Of a DNA stretch of 64,000 nucleotides, positions 9,547 to 19,879 are shown piece after piece. Under the pieces are notes generated by a model. The model made no database searches. It worked only from the letters and a program-made list of their open reading frames with translations, and was not told where the DNA came from. This stretch comes from Dendrolimus kikuchii (lineage: Eukaryota; Arthropoda; Insecta; Lepidoptera; Lasiocampidae). Positions within the stretch are counted from its first letter, which is position 1; each line of letters starts with the position of its first letter. Both the position numbers and the translations under genes were made by a program. The stretch spans positions 2,669,001 to 2,733,000 of the forward strand of contig CM034409.1 of NCBI GenBank assembly GCA_019925095.2, in the 5' to 3' direction.

Positions 9547-10530
9547 TCTAATATATAAAATTCTCGTTCTCGTTCTTCGTGTTTGTTACCAAACACCGCG
9601 GCACGAGAATTTTATTATTTTTGTTATTATTTTGCTTTTTTTTTTAATATTATGACTTTTATTTTTAACATGTATCACGATTTTTTTTATGACATGATAA
9701 TTATGACTTAAGAATGATATAGATAAATAGACAAATTGTAGTTTTTGTTTTGTGTTGTATTGTATTATTTAATTCCTTTTTTTTATTTTATATCTAATTT
9801 TCCAATATTGCATCAAATTTATTATAATTTTTTTATAGTTGTATGAGCCAAATGCGTAACAAGAATTAATATTTTTTTAGTGGAAACTTAGTTGATATGT
9901 GTATTAAGTTATGTGTTTTATATTGTAAGAAATATAATTATTGTATGTTTCCCAAATAATTTAAATAAATAAATAATAATAAAAAAACAAACTCCTCCGA
10001 AACGATTTATATGAAATTTTGTGTGCATATCGGGTAGGTTTGAGAATCGGCCAACATCTATTTTTCATACCCCTAAGTGATAAGGGTGACCCACCCCTTT
10101 ATATTTTTGACATTTTTTTTGTTTTCTTTATGATTCGGCATTAAAAAATACATACAACCCAAAATTTTCACCCTTCTACCACAAACCACTATTTTTTAAT
10201 AGCGATATTAATATTTCAATAATTTTCTACTGGGAAGATTTAGATTCAAATTTGAACCAGGTAGATGGCGTTGCAATCGGGTACCAGAATTTAGGTGTTT
10301 TTTTGTTGTTCTATGTGTTCAAGTTCGTCCCGGAATGGTTTAAATTAACGATTGGAGCCAGTAGGTGGCGCCGCGATACTCCTCCTAAACGGTGGGCCTG
10401 ATTTTGATGAATTTTTCGTTTGGATTTGAGAATAATTCAGATTAACATTTGGTCCCGGTAGATGGCGCTGGAATCGGGTTCTAGATTTTTATTTTTTAAA
10501 GGCAGTACAACGTCTGCCGGGTACAGCTAC
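9547..10530 (+). mobile_element. Helitron-like element, TCTAATATATAAAATTC type
   Basis: Starts TCTAATATATAAAATTCTCG, continues AACTCCTCCGAAACG and GTGTGCATATCGGGTAGG, and ends ACGTCTGCCGGGTACAGCTA. Expected 3' end is CTAG followed by T; here it is CTAC then T. Non-autonomous. A 5' stretch and the body are separated by the insert at 9590-9990. Shorter relative at 59141-59349. Confidence 0.7.
9590..9990 (+). mobile_element. LINE-like tail W inserted in the Helitron
   Basis: Interrupts the Helitron between GTTACCAAAC and CAAACTCCTCC. It ends in an AAATAAATAAATAATAATA tail; CAAAC flanks both sides as a possible short duplication. T-rich, no ORF. Confidence 0.5.
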
Positions 10531-10654
10531 TATATTATAGAAAAAATATATAGTACCAAATGTACTATATTCTTATCGTAAATTCAATTTTGTTTTTTGA
10601 TCAAGCCAGCCCTACGGCTCTAACACGTCGAAGGTTTACATTGAATTTATATTT

Positions 10655-10850
10655 ATTACTAACTGTTACCTGAAACTTCGTCCGCGTGCTTTTTTTTTAG
10701 CGGAACCCTAATTATAAAAGTAGCTTAAGTCACTCCTTACAACATCAGCTATCTGCCAGTGATCCCGTCAAAATCGGTCCAGCCGTTTCAGAGATTAGCC
10801 GGAACAAACAGACAGACAAAGACAAAATTATTATTTTAGTGGTGAACGGT
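10655..10850 (-). mobile_element. Helitron-like remnant
   Basis: Contains ACTTCGTCCGCGTG, the reverse of the CGCGGACGAAGT 3' hairpin of lepidopteran Helitrons, then AAAATCGGTCCAGCCGTTTC and AACAAACAGACAGACAAAG. Same type as 37840-38320. Ends degraded. Confidence 0.5.
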
Positions 10851-10867
10851 CGAAAATATTGCAGACG

Positions 10868-10922
10868 GCGTAGAGGAGCTACCTACTTCACCTACTTTCA
10901 TTAACCTCTTCATACATGCACA
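10868..10922 (-). mobile_element. RTE-like 3' scrap
   Basis: The minus strand reads CMKRLMKVGE, matching the diverged RTE-like end at 2480-2597. Confidence 0.4.
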
Positions 10923-10933
10923 TTGATTTGAGA

Positions 10934-11446
10934 CTAGCCGCCCAGCGCGGTTTCAACCGGGCTCTGTCCTGCTCCCGTGGTATATAGCGTCATGTTATAT
11001 AGCCTACACTCCCTGTTAACGTAGCTCTCTAACAGAAGAAGAGTTTTTAAAGTCGGTTTAGTAGATCCAGATATAACCCCCTGCAACGTCACAAACTCAC
11101 AAACTTTACCTCTTTATAATATTAGTTTTTTTTTTATTGCAGAAGATCAGCAGACAGGCAGACGGCCCACTTGATGGAAAGCGGTTACCATCGCCTATGG
11201 ACATTTGCAACACCAAATATGCTACAAATGCGCTGCTGCTCTCTTAAGGGAAACTGGAACCTGGTCACTAATGCCGGAACACAACTTAAGGTTGTTATGG
11301 CGACATACTTTAGACAAGGGGTGGTAGCCATCCAGTCGGGCAAATGCCCTACCACCTGGCTGTGGGTTGTTAAGTCGCCTCTTACGACAGGCCGCCCGGC
11401 CGCAGGAAATTGTATTCTTTCTCCGTTCCTGCACGGATAGTATAGA
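10934..11446 (-). mobile_element. Helitron-like element split by SINE A
   Basis: On the plus strand it begins CTAG (10934, preceded by A) and ends GA (11446, followed by T), i.e. 5'-TC...CTAG-3' on the minus strand, with TATAATATTAG near the 5' end. SINE A interrupts it at 11126-11438. Near-identical uninterrupted relative: 33359-33551. Confidence 0.75.
11126..11438 (-). mobile_element. SINE A inserted in Helitron
   Basis: Complete. The Helitron sequence ATTAGTATAGAT is split as ATTAG/(T)AGTATAGAT, leaving at most a 2-3 bp duplication (TAG). Confidence 0.92.
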
Positions 11447-12059
11447 TAAAGATAATAATAATTACCAATCAAAAACTGTCCTTGTCGGCTATTACTTAAC
11501 ATTATAAAATCAAATCAACGTTAAGCAAAAGTTATTTGAGATAGAAGGCAATAAACTTTTATACGTCGTTAAAAAATATAACATAAAAAAATAATTTCCC
11601 AATTGTTTCTCTCGATGTTGATGATATTTTATTAATTGCAATTAACCCGCTCCTCGTGCTAAACTGTTTAATGGCCAATTACTTCTAATCACTGTTTCTT
11701 TATAATCTGAGAATTTTTTGGCAAATTGACCGTTTCTTATGAAATAGGTCGATGCTGTCATTAAATGTTTTAACAAAAAGTTTGGGGAGCCTTGGTTTTA
11801 ACTGATATTTGAATTTGAATTATTGTTCTGGAACAATGCAACATATCTTCGCTAGTGCAGGCTTAAAGCGCTCGCTTCTGGAGAATCGCTAATTGGGCCC
11901 CTGAACTGGGAGGAACTTCCGCTCTTATATAGGTCACCTAAAAACATTGTGAGCGTATTGAACCGAATGTTTCACAGATGTGTCGCTGTACTAAGAGACA
12001 GAGTTACCTTTGCATTTATCGCAATAGTATGGATTTTAACAAGTAATAACGTAAATTAA
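11447..12059. other. Unassigned DNA
   Basis: No repeat shared within the window and no coding signal. Moderately AT-rich. Confidence 0.45.
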
Positions 12060-12552
12060 TGTACATACATACATACATACATAACTTCACGCCAGTTCCC
12101 TTGCGGGGTAGGCACGAACAACAGAGTGTCATTTAGGCTTATTCTTACACACCTCACTTGCCTCTTTGACATTCATAACTCTTGTCATGCAAGCTCGTCT
12201 GTTCTTAAGGCTCCTGACATCACCTTCTGCTAGTACACGATCAATTTGATCATGGAACGTGTGTCGTGGCCTTCCACGACTTCTGCATCCATCCACTTTT
12301 GCATTGTATATCTGTTTAGTCATTCTTTCATCATGCATTCTTACCACATGCCCGAACCACCGGAGCATTCCTTTCCTTACCTTCACCCCGACACTCTCTA
12401 TCAGACCAACTCTCTTTCTTACTTCGGTATTACGAACGCGGTCCGCGAGCGTCACTCCGCAGATTTTGCGCAGTGCTCGCATCTCGACCGCGTTTACTCT
12501 ACTTTCATGCTCTCTCTTCCATACCCAACTCTCGCATCCATACGTGAGCGCA
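12060..12552 (-). mobile_element. RTE-2 copy with longest intact frame
   Basis: An uninterrupted frame runs from LTYGCESWVWKREHESRVNA through RALRKICGVTLADRVRNTE to CKNKPK, where a late substitution changes the end (TGACACTC in place of GGCGCTC). The tail is ACATACATACATACATAC on the plus strand. Its 5' truncation point directly abuts LINE tail K. Confidence 0.9.
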
Positions 12553-12872
12553 GAAAAGAAAAAACAACACACATGGCACTAGATAGGACTATATATAAGT
12601 ATAGATATAAGGCCAACACTGCACATGCACTTCCTCACAACACCAGCATGTAACAGATACACTCTACATTAGTATAAGTTTAGTATTAAAATTAGAATAA
12701 ATTAATATAATAAGTTATTCTTAAGGTACACCAAAACATAAAAATTACTACATATAATGTCACATACAGTAACAAAAATAAACAATAAGCGTGTATGGAG
12801 TCTCAAATTTTTCATAGAAATTAAGTAGTAAAAAAGGGTACGGAACTCGAGTCCGTAGAGATATTAATAAAT
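12553..12872 (+). mobile_element. LINE-like tail K (K1)
   Basis: Contains CACATGGCACTAGATAGGAC, CACTTCCTCACAACACCAGC and the terminal GGGTACGGAACTCGAGTCCG. Homologous to 56684-57105 and, inverted, to 57707-58380. Non-coding 3' region of an unidentified non-LTR element. Confidence 0.7.
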
Positions 12873-12879
12873 GACGCAG

Positions 12880-13770
12880 ATACTTACCGGGCATGGGTGC
12901 TTCGATAAGTATCTGAATCATATCGTGGGCTGCCTGCCTTCAACCCAATGTCGCTAGTGTGGCGCACAAGACACGGCGTTTCATACGCTAGTCGAGTGCG
13001 CAGCATGGGCAGCACAGAGGTTTGAACTCGAGACAATAGAAGGCCCGATCGATTCGCTCGGCAGTCTGGTGCAAGCCATGCGGAGCGATGATCATTGGGT
13101 GGGTGTGTCCAATTTCTGCGAGACTATAATGTCTCAAACGGAGGCCGCAGAACGAGATAAGGAGAGAGGTACAAGTGCGCATGCGTCTCACGGGTACCGA
13201 CGTCAGCCGGGTCCCGGAGGCGCAGATATGTGCATGACTTCCCTCCTTGAAAATACCGCTGCAGGGGCCCTCTAGCATCTAGGGAGCAGAGGAGTCTTCA
13301 CCCCTGTTAACGAAATGAGTTTGCACTGCTTCCCGGAGCATTTTTTTTTATTGCAGGAGATCAGCAGACAGGCAGACGGCCCACTTGATGGAAAGCGGTT
13401 ACCATCGCCTATGGACATTTGCAACACCAAAGTTGCTACAAATGCGCTGCTGCTCTCTTAAGGGAAACCGGAACCTGGTCACTAATGCCATTTGTCCAGT
13501 CGGACAAATACCCCCCTACCACCTGGCTGTGGGTTGTTTGGTCGCCTCTTACGACAGGCCACCCGGCCGCAGGAAATTGTATTCTTCCTCCGTTCCTGCA
13601 CGGATAAACATTCTCAAGCACTGATGCGCTAGAATCAGCGTGGGCGTAACTACGTTCTAAGTCTCATGCTCTTCCTGCCATAAGCGCGGGGCACATGGGA
13701 GGAGGCTGGTTTTAGTGGAGTATTGAGTCTTCGAGTCTCCACACAAGCCGGCGATTTGACTCTGGTGCCC
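12880..13770 (+). mobile_element. R1-clade LINE, ORF2 C-terminus and 3' UTR
   Basis: The plus strand encodes LTGHGCFDKYLNHI, then a zinc-binding pattern C-x2-C-x7-H-x4-C (QCR-stop-CGAQDTAFHTLVEC), AAWAAQRFE, NFCETIMSQTEAAERDKERG, stop at 13273. This is the conserved C-terminal CCHC region of R1-clade elements. One stop lies inside the zinc motif. A UTR-like region follows, interrupted by SINE A (13341-13605) and ending near GTTTTAGTGGAGTATTGAG. R1 elements normally target rDNA or telomeres; none of that is visible here. Confidence 0.75.
13341..13605 (-). mobile_element. SINE A, internally deleted
   Basis: Both termini present, but about 50 bp between the GGCATTAGTGACC part and the GACTGGATGGC part are missing, removing one side of the central inverted repeat. 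Inserted in the R1-clade LINE 3' region. Confidence 0.9.
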
Positions 13771-13856
13771 ATTCGTGGTGTCACCTCTCGTCGCTTTGGT
13801 CTAATCCCTAGTAAAGGACCCGTTATTAAAAAAAAGGCAGGGCTTTTCTTGTGTGT

Positions 13857-13870
13857 GGGGGGGGGGGGGG
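13857..13870 (+). repeat. G14 run
   Basis: Uninterrupted guanines after GTGTGT. Potential sequencing or assembly length uncertainty. Confidence 0.9.
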
Positions 13871-14180
13871 CACGCAGTGCCCTTAAAGGAAATTTCGGAA
13901 ATATCGGAGAAAAATAGATTCGTACGTTGACAAACAAGTTCCATTTGAATGAACGACATATAATCCGAGCATTTCTCAATTATTTAGTAGACAAAAAGGT
14001 GCCAAAAAAATGTAACTCCGCTCATAAATACTGTCCTAAACACATCAGTTTCAACGGGCGAATGCGAGAGAGGATTTTCGCAGATGAACTTGAATAATGA
14101 CTTCACAAAGAGCTTCTCTTTTCGTGAAAACAGTTTCATCGCTATTAGTTATCAAGTTGAACGGTCCACCACTTAATTTA

Positions 14181-14490
14181 ATCCGTGCAGGAACGGACAA
14201 ATAATACAATTTCCTGCGGCCCGGCGGCCTGTCGTAAGAGGCGACTAAACAACCCACAGCCAGGTGGTAGGGTATTTGCTCGACTGGATGGCGACCACCC
14301 CTGGTCTAGTGTATGCCGCCATAACAACCTTGTGTTGTGTTCCGGCATTAGTGACCAGGTTCCAGTCTCCTTTAAGAGAGCAGCAGCGCATTTGTAGCAC
14401 CTCTGGTGTTGCAAATGTCCATAGGCGATGGTAACCGCTTTCCATCAAGTGGGCAGTCTGCCTGTCTGCTGAACTCCTGCAAAAAAAAAA
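14181..14490 (+). mobile_element. SINE A, subfamily b
   Basis: Carries the subfamily b variants GGGTATTTGCTCGAC, GGATGGCGACCACC and CCTTGTGTTGTG, shared with the copies at 27858, 38013 and 50687. Full length with an A10 tail. Confidence 0.92.
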
Positions 14491-14497
14491 CCATTAA

Positions 14498-14796
14498 AGC
14501 CGCGGTCACACACAGCGAATACTCGCTGCGAATGCCTACTCTCCGCGAGTATTCGCTGTATGTGACAGGCTATTCGCTGCGAATAGACTCACTCGCCGCG
14601 AGTTGAATTCGCCGCGACGCATGTTCAATTTTACTCTCGGCGAATGCGCATTCGCCACGACACTAATTTGCGCACCAACAGACTCGAAATTCTCGTGTAG
14701 AACTCGCTGTGTGACAGGCAGGCAGCGAATTGTCGCTGTGACTATTATCCGCGGCTATTGTACTCGCGGCGAGTAATCGCTGTGTCTGACCGCAGC
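14498..14796. mobile_element. TTAA-flanked MITE (piggyBac-like ends)
   Basis: A 299-bp element flanked by TTAA on both sides (14494-14497, 14797-14800). Terminal inverted repeats of ~28 bp: AGCCGCGGTCACACACAGCG at left, and its complement as GCTGTGTCTGACCGCAGC at right. Interior rich in GCGAATACTCGC/GCGAGTATTCGC subrepeats. TTAA duplication is the hallmark of piggyBac-type transposition. No ORF. Confidence 0.75.
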
Positions 14797-14800
14797 TTAA

Positions 14801-15683
14801 ATATCTTTGTTTAAAAATCAAAACAGTGAAGTTCGTAAGCGCGAAAAGATTTATGATGAAAGTATGGAGACTGCTTCAAAATTTATGTACCTACCTTATA
14901 TTGACAACAAAAGTTATTTTTTATATTGTTACTCACCTAAATATAAGTTTGAGTTTTATTTCCAAATATATTGTTTTTAAACAATAAAAAAAAATACGGA
15001 TAAATAGGTCCAAAAAATTATGGACTTTCAACTTTCGACAATTAGCGTGCCCCTAAACAAGAAGTGATAAAAAAAGGCCTGAATGTAGGTATAATGAGAT
15101 ATAGGACCCAGCTATAGGAAAGGATGGATTCGTACCATCGCCCTGTCCACTGATCTAGTTAAGATAAAAACTACACAAAAAACATGATCAGCGTAAGAGT
15201 TTGAAAGAATTCGCCGCCATATTTGATGGGTGGCGATGACTTTTTATGATTAAAAAAATAATAATACGACGGTTAGTCACCATCACGCCACTATAATATT
15301 GTAAAGCTGAGTGTACACGAACGGAGATTATCGAAACTTTGACATAATGTAAAAATCAAAAAGATTAATTTACAATAACAGCCCATAAACGTTCTACGCT
15401 GGCCTTGGACCTCCCATTTGTTAACAATAATAGCATTACTTCTAAGAATGTCGTTAATATTATACAATTCTAGAGGCACATTTTACCATATACAAAATAA
15501 CTTAAATATTAAAATTAAAGTTACATTAATATACTAATTCAGGAATATGTCAGCCAAGCTTTATTAATAAAAAAAAAACATTAAATCCAAAATAAAATGA
15601 ATAAAAAATTTCTAAGTTTTTCCGTGTAAATAGGAACGACAAGAACTATTTTTGAAAAAGTCTTCTGTAGTATAGAAAGGCAA
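14801..15683. other. Unassigned DNA with a SINE-H-like scrap
   Basis: Mostly AT-rich single-copy-looking sequence. At 15383-15420, CAGCCCATAAACGTTCTACG resembles the 3' end of repeat H (CCCACTGCTGGGC region). Nothing else recognised. Confidence 0.4.
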
Positions 15684-15921
15684 CGGATAGTATACCTGTC
15701 ATGCTTGTCCGAAGGGGATTGGTGGGTTTGACACGTTGGTTATATCGATGTGCCGGTTTCATCGCGATGTTTTCCTTTACCGTTGTTATTACGTGGTAAT
15801 TGTAATAATCTGCACATTAGATCAGAAAACTGCCTAAGTGACGTATGCGTTTCGGTTAGGATTCGAACCCGCGTCCTTTGAGTTTAAGACGGGACCGCTA
15901 GCCATTACGCTACCACGGCTT
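15684..15921 (-). mobile_element. SINE H (tRNA-derived)
   Basis: On the minus strand it starts with a tRNA-like head (CGTGGTAGCGTAATGGCTAG, then box B-like GGGTTCGAATCC), followed by CAATTACCACGTAATAAC and a 3' portion ending near TATACTATCCG. Other copies: 31726, 43850, 62675. The terminal CAGTGGGA part is missing here. Confidence 0.75.
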
Positions 15922-16084
15922 TATTACTTTATAAATGATATAATTTTGGTGAAAATCGTTAAATATAAGAGAGTTTTTATAATTTTTATCTCTCAGCCTA
16001 TCTGATAATTTGTCACGAACAGCTCAACAGGTTTATTCATCAAAATTTTAAACTTGAGCTACATATTCATATCTTCTAAACTTG

Positions 16085-16375
16085 CAATAAGCTTTTTTAA
16101 AGCTTTTGAGATCCTGGATATCATGTAGCCGCAGAGTTCTAGCCAAGACAAGTAAAACGAGCCCAAACACGACGGGTCTATCTTGTTTAGTACAGGCGTT
16201 CCTATGGCCACCTTCCGACTCCATCATCAGATCAGCTCCGTGGTACCATATTATTGCATTGTCACGCGATATAATGCGTGCAAAATTTCAGCTCAATCGG
16301 AAACCGGGAAGTTGGTTAAATTTAACTTCTAAGATTCCACCCGAACTTACATAGGTACATCCATTGCAAGTTAAA
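16085..16375 (+). repeat. Dispersed repeat U
   Basis: Contains TCCTGGATATCATGTAGCCG, CGAGCCCAAACACGACGGG and CAGCTCAATCGGAAACCGGG. I recognise this from lepidopteran genomic sequence as a dispersed repeat but cannot name it. The 82-codon plus-strand frame is not a gene. Confidence 0.45.
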
Positions 16376-16586
16376 TAAAAGCTTGTAACATATTGAAATG
16401 AAACATATACAAAATTTGAAGTTAAATTTCTATTTTAATTCTTAAAATTTGGATTGAAATTCATTAAGTCTTTTTAGAGTCTATTTTTCAGCATCGTATT
16501 AATTTCATCTTGAAGGGTTTCGCATATTAAATGACATTTTACTTTTGGTATATTACATTAGTATATAGTACATTGGTATATATACA

Positions 16587-16835
16587 AATTAGATAGATAG
16601 ATAACTCTTTATTGTACACCAATACAAACATGAACTTAAAGACTAAAACTATATCTAGTTATGTACAAAGGGCGGTCTTATCGCTAAAAAGCGATCTCTT
16701 CCAGACAACCCCAGGAATGAATTGAGATGATAATGGCGATGGTTGTATACGTAACATATAGTACAAATTACTTACATTTTAATAATAAATACATAAATGA
16801 AATATATATATATGCAGAAATTTTATATATTACAT
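16587..16835 (-). mobile_element. LINE tail I (I1)
   Basis: Begins with a GATA microsatellite, then ACTCTTTATTGTACACCAAT (AATAAAG signal on the minus strand), AAGCGATCTCTTCCAGACAA and ACGTAACATATAGTAC. It is the reverse complement of 53320-53570 over ~245 bp with few differences. No coding part. Confidence 0.75.
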
Positions 16836-16862
16836 AGATATATAATATACATATCTACAAAT

Positions 16863-16962
16863 TATTTACCCATAAACGTTCCACTGCTGGGAGCCTTACC
16901 AATTTTCGGGCACCTGCTTTTCAATGTCCAAGGTAGATTGTCGGGTTTCACACACCAATCAC
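16863..16962 (-). repeat. SINE-H-like 3' fragment
   Basis: CCATAAACGTTCCACTGCTG and GTCGGGTTTCACACACC parallel the 3' half of repeat H in inverted orientation, with strong divergence. Confidence 0.35.
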
Positions 16963-17521
16963 TTATTTACATGATAATGATTTACATAGTTTAATAATCT
17001 TATCGAAATTTATACATTCTCATGTTGTTGCGAGTGTGAACCGATCCTAACATCATGATATCGTATTCGGAATAAAAAGTAAATGATTAGCGATCGTTGC
17101 GCAGAGGCATCGACCAGTCTACGTGATCGGAATACTAAGTACCCATGACTCTAATCCTTGGTAGACAAAGATAGACATGTACCCGTTTTCTATACCTTAC
17201 TCACTCTTTCAGGGATCCAGTGCTGCTGTTACTATCTCGTCAAAATCGCCGGATTGTAGATTTGTTTGATTTCGGCATTCTGTTAATTCCAATGACGTGC
17301 CCGTGACACGCCATTCCACAAATATTTATAAGCGTTAAAGTCATGAAATAAATGTTTAATATTTTGGAAGTATGATATGATATTTTTGCTACTATTATTC
17401 CGTCGCGACGATATCGAGAAGATATTATGGATTTAGTAGAATACGAATTTTTGACACTATCGCAACGGAATCTTAAATACCGTTGCAACTCCAAGATATG
17501 GAAGTAGCAGAATTGGGCCCC
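16963..17521. other. Unassigned DNA
   Basis: No family recognised. A 147-codon minus-strand frame (17240-17683) runs through its right half, but its N-terminal part is antisense to the RTE-1 remnant below, so I do not call it a gene. Confidence 0.4.
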
Positions 17522-17785
17522 AGCTGAGGTGACAATGTTGAGATGGATGTATAGTGTTGCAAGAATGGGGAGAAGAGAAATGAGTACATAATACACACAT
17601 ACATCTTTGCAGGTTGCGCCCGTGACTGAAAAATTCAGAAGAAGACTAAGATGACAAAAATAACGTTCAACTGAACTGACCAAAAAAGAGATGGATGGCT
17701 TGTGTGAAGGATGACATGATGATTTATGTTGTGACAGAGGACGTTTCTCAGAATAGAGAATGTGGGGACACTGCCTACTCAGCGA
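17522..17785 (+). mobile_element. RTE-1 LINE remnant
   Basis: The plus strand gives VTMLRWMYSVARMGRRE, then VAPVTEKFRRRLRW, then a WMACVKDDMMIYVV-like end with frameshifts. These match the MLRWMCGVTRTDKVRNEY and VASVTENLRIRRLSWY positions of the copy at 3655-4120. More decayed than that copy. Confidence 0.6.
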
Positions 17786-18154
17786 ATTGCATCGAATGTC
17801 ATGCGACGCGCACAGAGTGCCAGTTGTCTTCCATCATTCAACCCGCGACGCGTTACTCATTGTAATAATATAATGCACATGTATGAGTGAATAAATAATC
17901 TTGGTTTACTAGAACACGCATTCATTTACAACATCGCTATCCACCTGTACATTCAAATATGTGCATAGAGAAGTATGAAAGGATGCTGAACCCAAGTAAT
18001 TGGGAGAATTTAAAAGAACATCCGACCACGGTTCGCGTAAACCTCGCCGCGTTTTGCGTGTTATGCCGCATGCTACACCCGCTTATATCACACTCCGCTG
18101 GAAGGTACCCGCTGTGTCGTACCCAGCTGGTCCCCCCGGTATCCCCGCTCGAAC
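17786..18154. other. Unassigned DNA
   Basis: The right part (18030-18150) is GC-richer and opens a plus-strand frame that continues into SINE A. No homology recognised. Confidence 0.4.
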
Positions 18155-18449
18155 GGAACGGAGAAAGAACACAATTTCCTGCGGCTGGGCGGCCTGTCGT
18201 AAGAGGCGACTTAACAACCCACAGCCAGGCATTTGCCCGACGGGATGGCTACCACCCCTGGTCTAAAGTATGTCGCCATAACAACCTTGAGTTGTGTTCC
18301 GGCATTAGTGACCAGATTCCAGTCTCCCTTAAGAGAGCAGCAGCGCATTTGTAGCAACTTTGGTATTGCAAATGTCCATAGGCGATGGTAACCGCTTTCC
18401 ATCAAGTGGGCCGTCTGCCTGTCTGCTGATCTCCTGTAATAAAAAAAAA
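18155..18449 (+). mobile_element. SINE A, start slightly truncated
   Basis: Begins at GGAACGGAGAAAG, about 10 bp inside the usual start, and lacks GGTGGTAGGG in the centre. The 3' end is complete with poly-A. Confidence 0.9.
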
Positions 18450-18808
18450 TACTAGAAAATAAGATAGTCTCCGCGGTAATACGATTCCGAATTGCACACG
18501 AGCGAAGCATTGTGAAAAGCATGCATTTACAACTGTGTAATTTGTAAATGAGTTGCTTGAAATATCAACAAAATTACATAATACAAACCAATCGTTAAAA
18601 ACAAAACAAAAATGGCGAAGTGCGCGAAGTCTATAATAGAATTAAAGGTTCCGTAGAAATGACAAAAAAACAAATTTCTGTTTTGTCTATAAAATTGTAC
18701 AAAGTTTTTTCGTCGTTGTTGTTTGGTCGTTTTTTTAAAATAAATGTTTGTATATTTATTGCCATGAGCTTTGGCTCGTGTATTGTACTAGCTAAACTTA
18801 TAAATACT
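18450..18808. other. AT-rich unassigned DNA
   Basis: No motif recognised. A 63-codon frame at 18620-18811 has a hydrophobic end but no supporting signal. Confidence 0.4.
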
Positions 18809-18809
18809 T

Positions 18810-19202
18810 AATATTTTCTTAAGTTTTCGCGACTTGTATACATAATAAAACTACGTTTTAACGGTTTTAAGCGCGGTAATTTAATATTATATAAAATTAT
18901 TAGAGCTAGGCATGTTTGCTGAAGAGTTTCTTGCGCCGCTTCTTCTCTTCAAGCCATAACATGTTGCGAAGCGGTATTAAATTAGATTAGGCTCCCATAG
19001 AGTAAATAATAACCATAAACAAAATTAAATAATTAAAATTAATAAGTTGGCGGTAGGCTAAATAAAACTTTAACAATACTCGTTGACACTTGACATCTTT
19101 GTCTTCCTTGATCACGGCCACTGAAAAGTGGCCGAAACGTCGGAAAAACCAAAATCAAATAAAATTACCGCGCTTAAAACCGTTAAAACGTAGTTTTATT
19201 AT
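18810..19202 (+). mobile_element. Family D element D1, with hammerhead-like motif
   Basis: Starts AATATTTTCTTAAGTTTTCG, then AAACTACGTTTTAACGG and TTTTAAGCGCGGTAATTT. It ends with the inverse, AAATTACCGCGCTTAAAA ... CGTAGTTTTATTAT, giving ~45-bp inverted ends. Interior: TTTCTTGCGCCGCTTCTTC, ACATGTTGCGAAGCGG, AAGTTGGCGGTAGGC. Flanked by a 12-bp duplication, TTATAAATACTT (18798-18809, 19203-19214). Variable-length TSDs argue against a classic cut-and-paste transposon; a non-autonomous Penelope-like element is my inference. Confidence 0.7.
19104..19145 (+). ncRNA. Hammerhead-like hairpin in D1 (candidate, may be inactive)
   Basis: Order of parts: TTCC (stem I strand), TTGATCAC (core position), GGCCACT-GAAA-AGTGGCC (7-bp stem II with tetraloop), GAAACGTC (GAAA box, short stem III, cleavage C), GGAA (pairs with TTCC). 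This is the layout of minimal hammerheads in Penelope-like elements. The core reads UGAUCAC instead of CUGAUGA, so activity is doubtful. The same motif is in D4 and D5. Confidence 0.45.
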
Positions 19203-19214
19203 TTATAAATACTT

Positions 19215-19879
19215 TATAAAAAAAAATCTAGTCACAAAAAACCGACTTCAAGTATAACTAAAAAGCAAAGAATAAATATTTTCTACAATATTTTAGAAGT
19301 TAGTGCATTGCATAAAAATTAATTTTGCAAATTTGTCTTTTACATTTTACCATACTTGACACCGACTTCAAAATGTTATTGAAACTATTTATTAGTTACT
19401 ATTGTAATCGATTTCTTTTTATTTTTAATTTTTTTTATATTTCACATTTAAGTTATGTACAATCAGCAAAAGGCGCGGTGAACCAGTCATAAGACTCACA
19501 TGGCGTGGCAAGAACTGACAACAACGTAAGCACACGCACACGAGTTTTTACTTGTGTGCATGTGCGGCAGGGTTTTATTGTTACCTGTTGGTTTTACAAG
19601 GAGGCGATAAAATTGAAGTCCGTAAACAAAGCGAGAGCAAAATACAGAAGAAAAAGGACGTCGTCAATCGGCACAGTGCATATTGCATCTAAATACGAGT
19701 AATTGTTTCCTTTAGTTGAAATATTTCAGAAACGTCCTGATTGGTCTATATGAAATTTGAGTGTGTGCGTGAATGTGGAAACTTTCAGCAGCTCAAAGCA
19801 AAATGATGGAGAACTGATCAAGGGCGAACTTTGTTGATCGTACATAGTAGTCAGTAACGATCAAATTTATATGGAACTT
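19215..19879. other. Unassigned DNA with CCGACTTC-element remains
   Basis: AAAAAACCGACTTCAAGTAT (~19239) and CACCGACTTCAAAATG (~19361) indicate a decayed relative of element E1. The remainder is not recognised; the 65-codon frame at 19505-19702 is unsupported. Confidence 0.4.

Noticed and set aside
17240..17683. 147-codon minus-strand ORF
   Set aside because: Its N-terminal half is antisense to a recognisable RTE-1 remnant; the rest has no motif.
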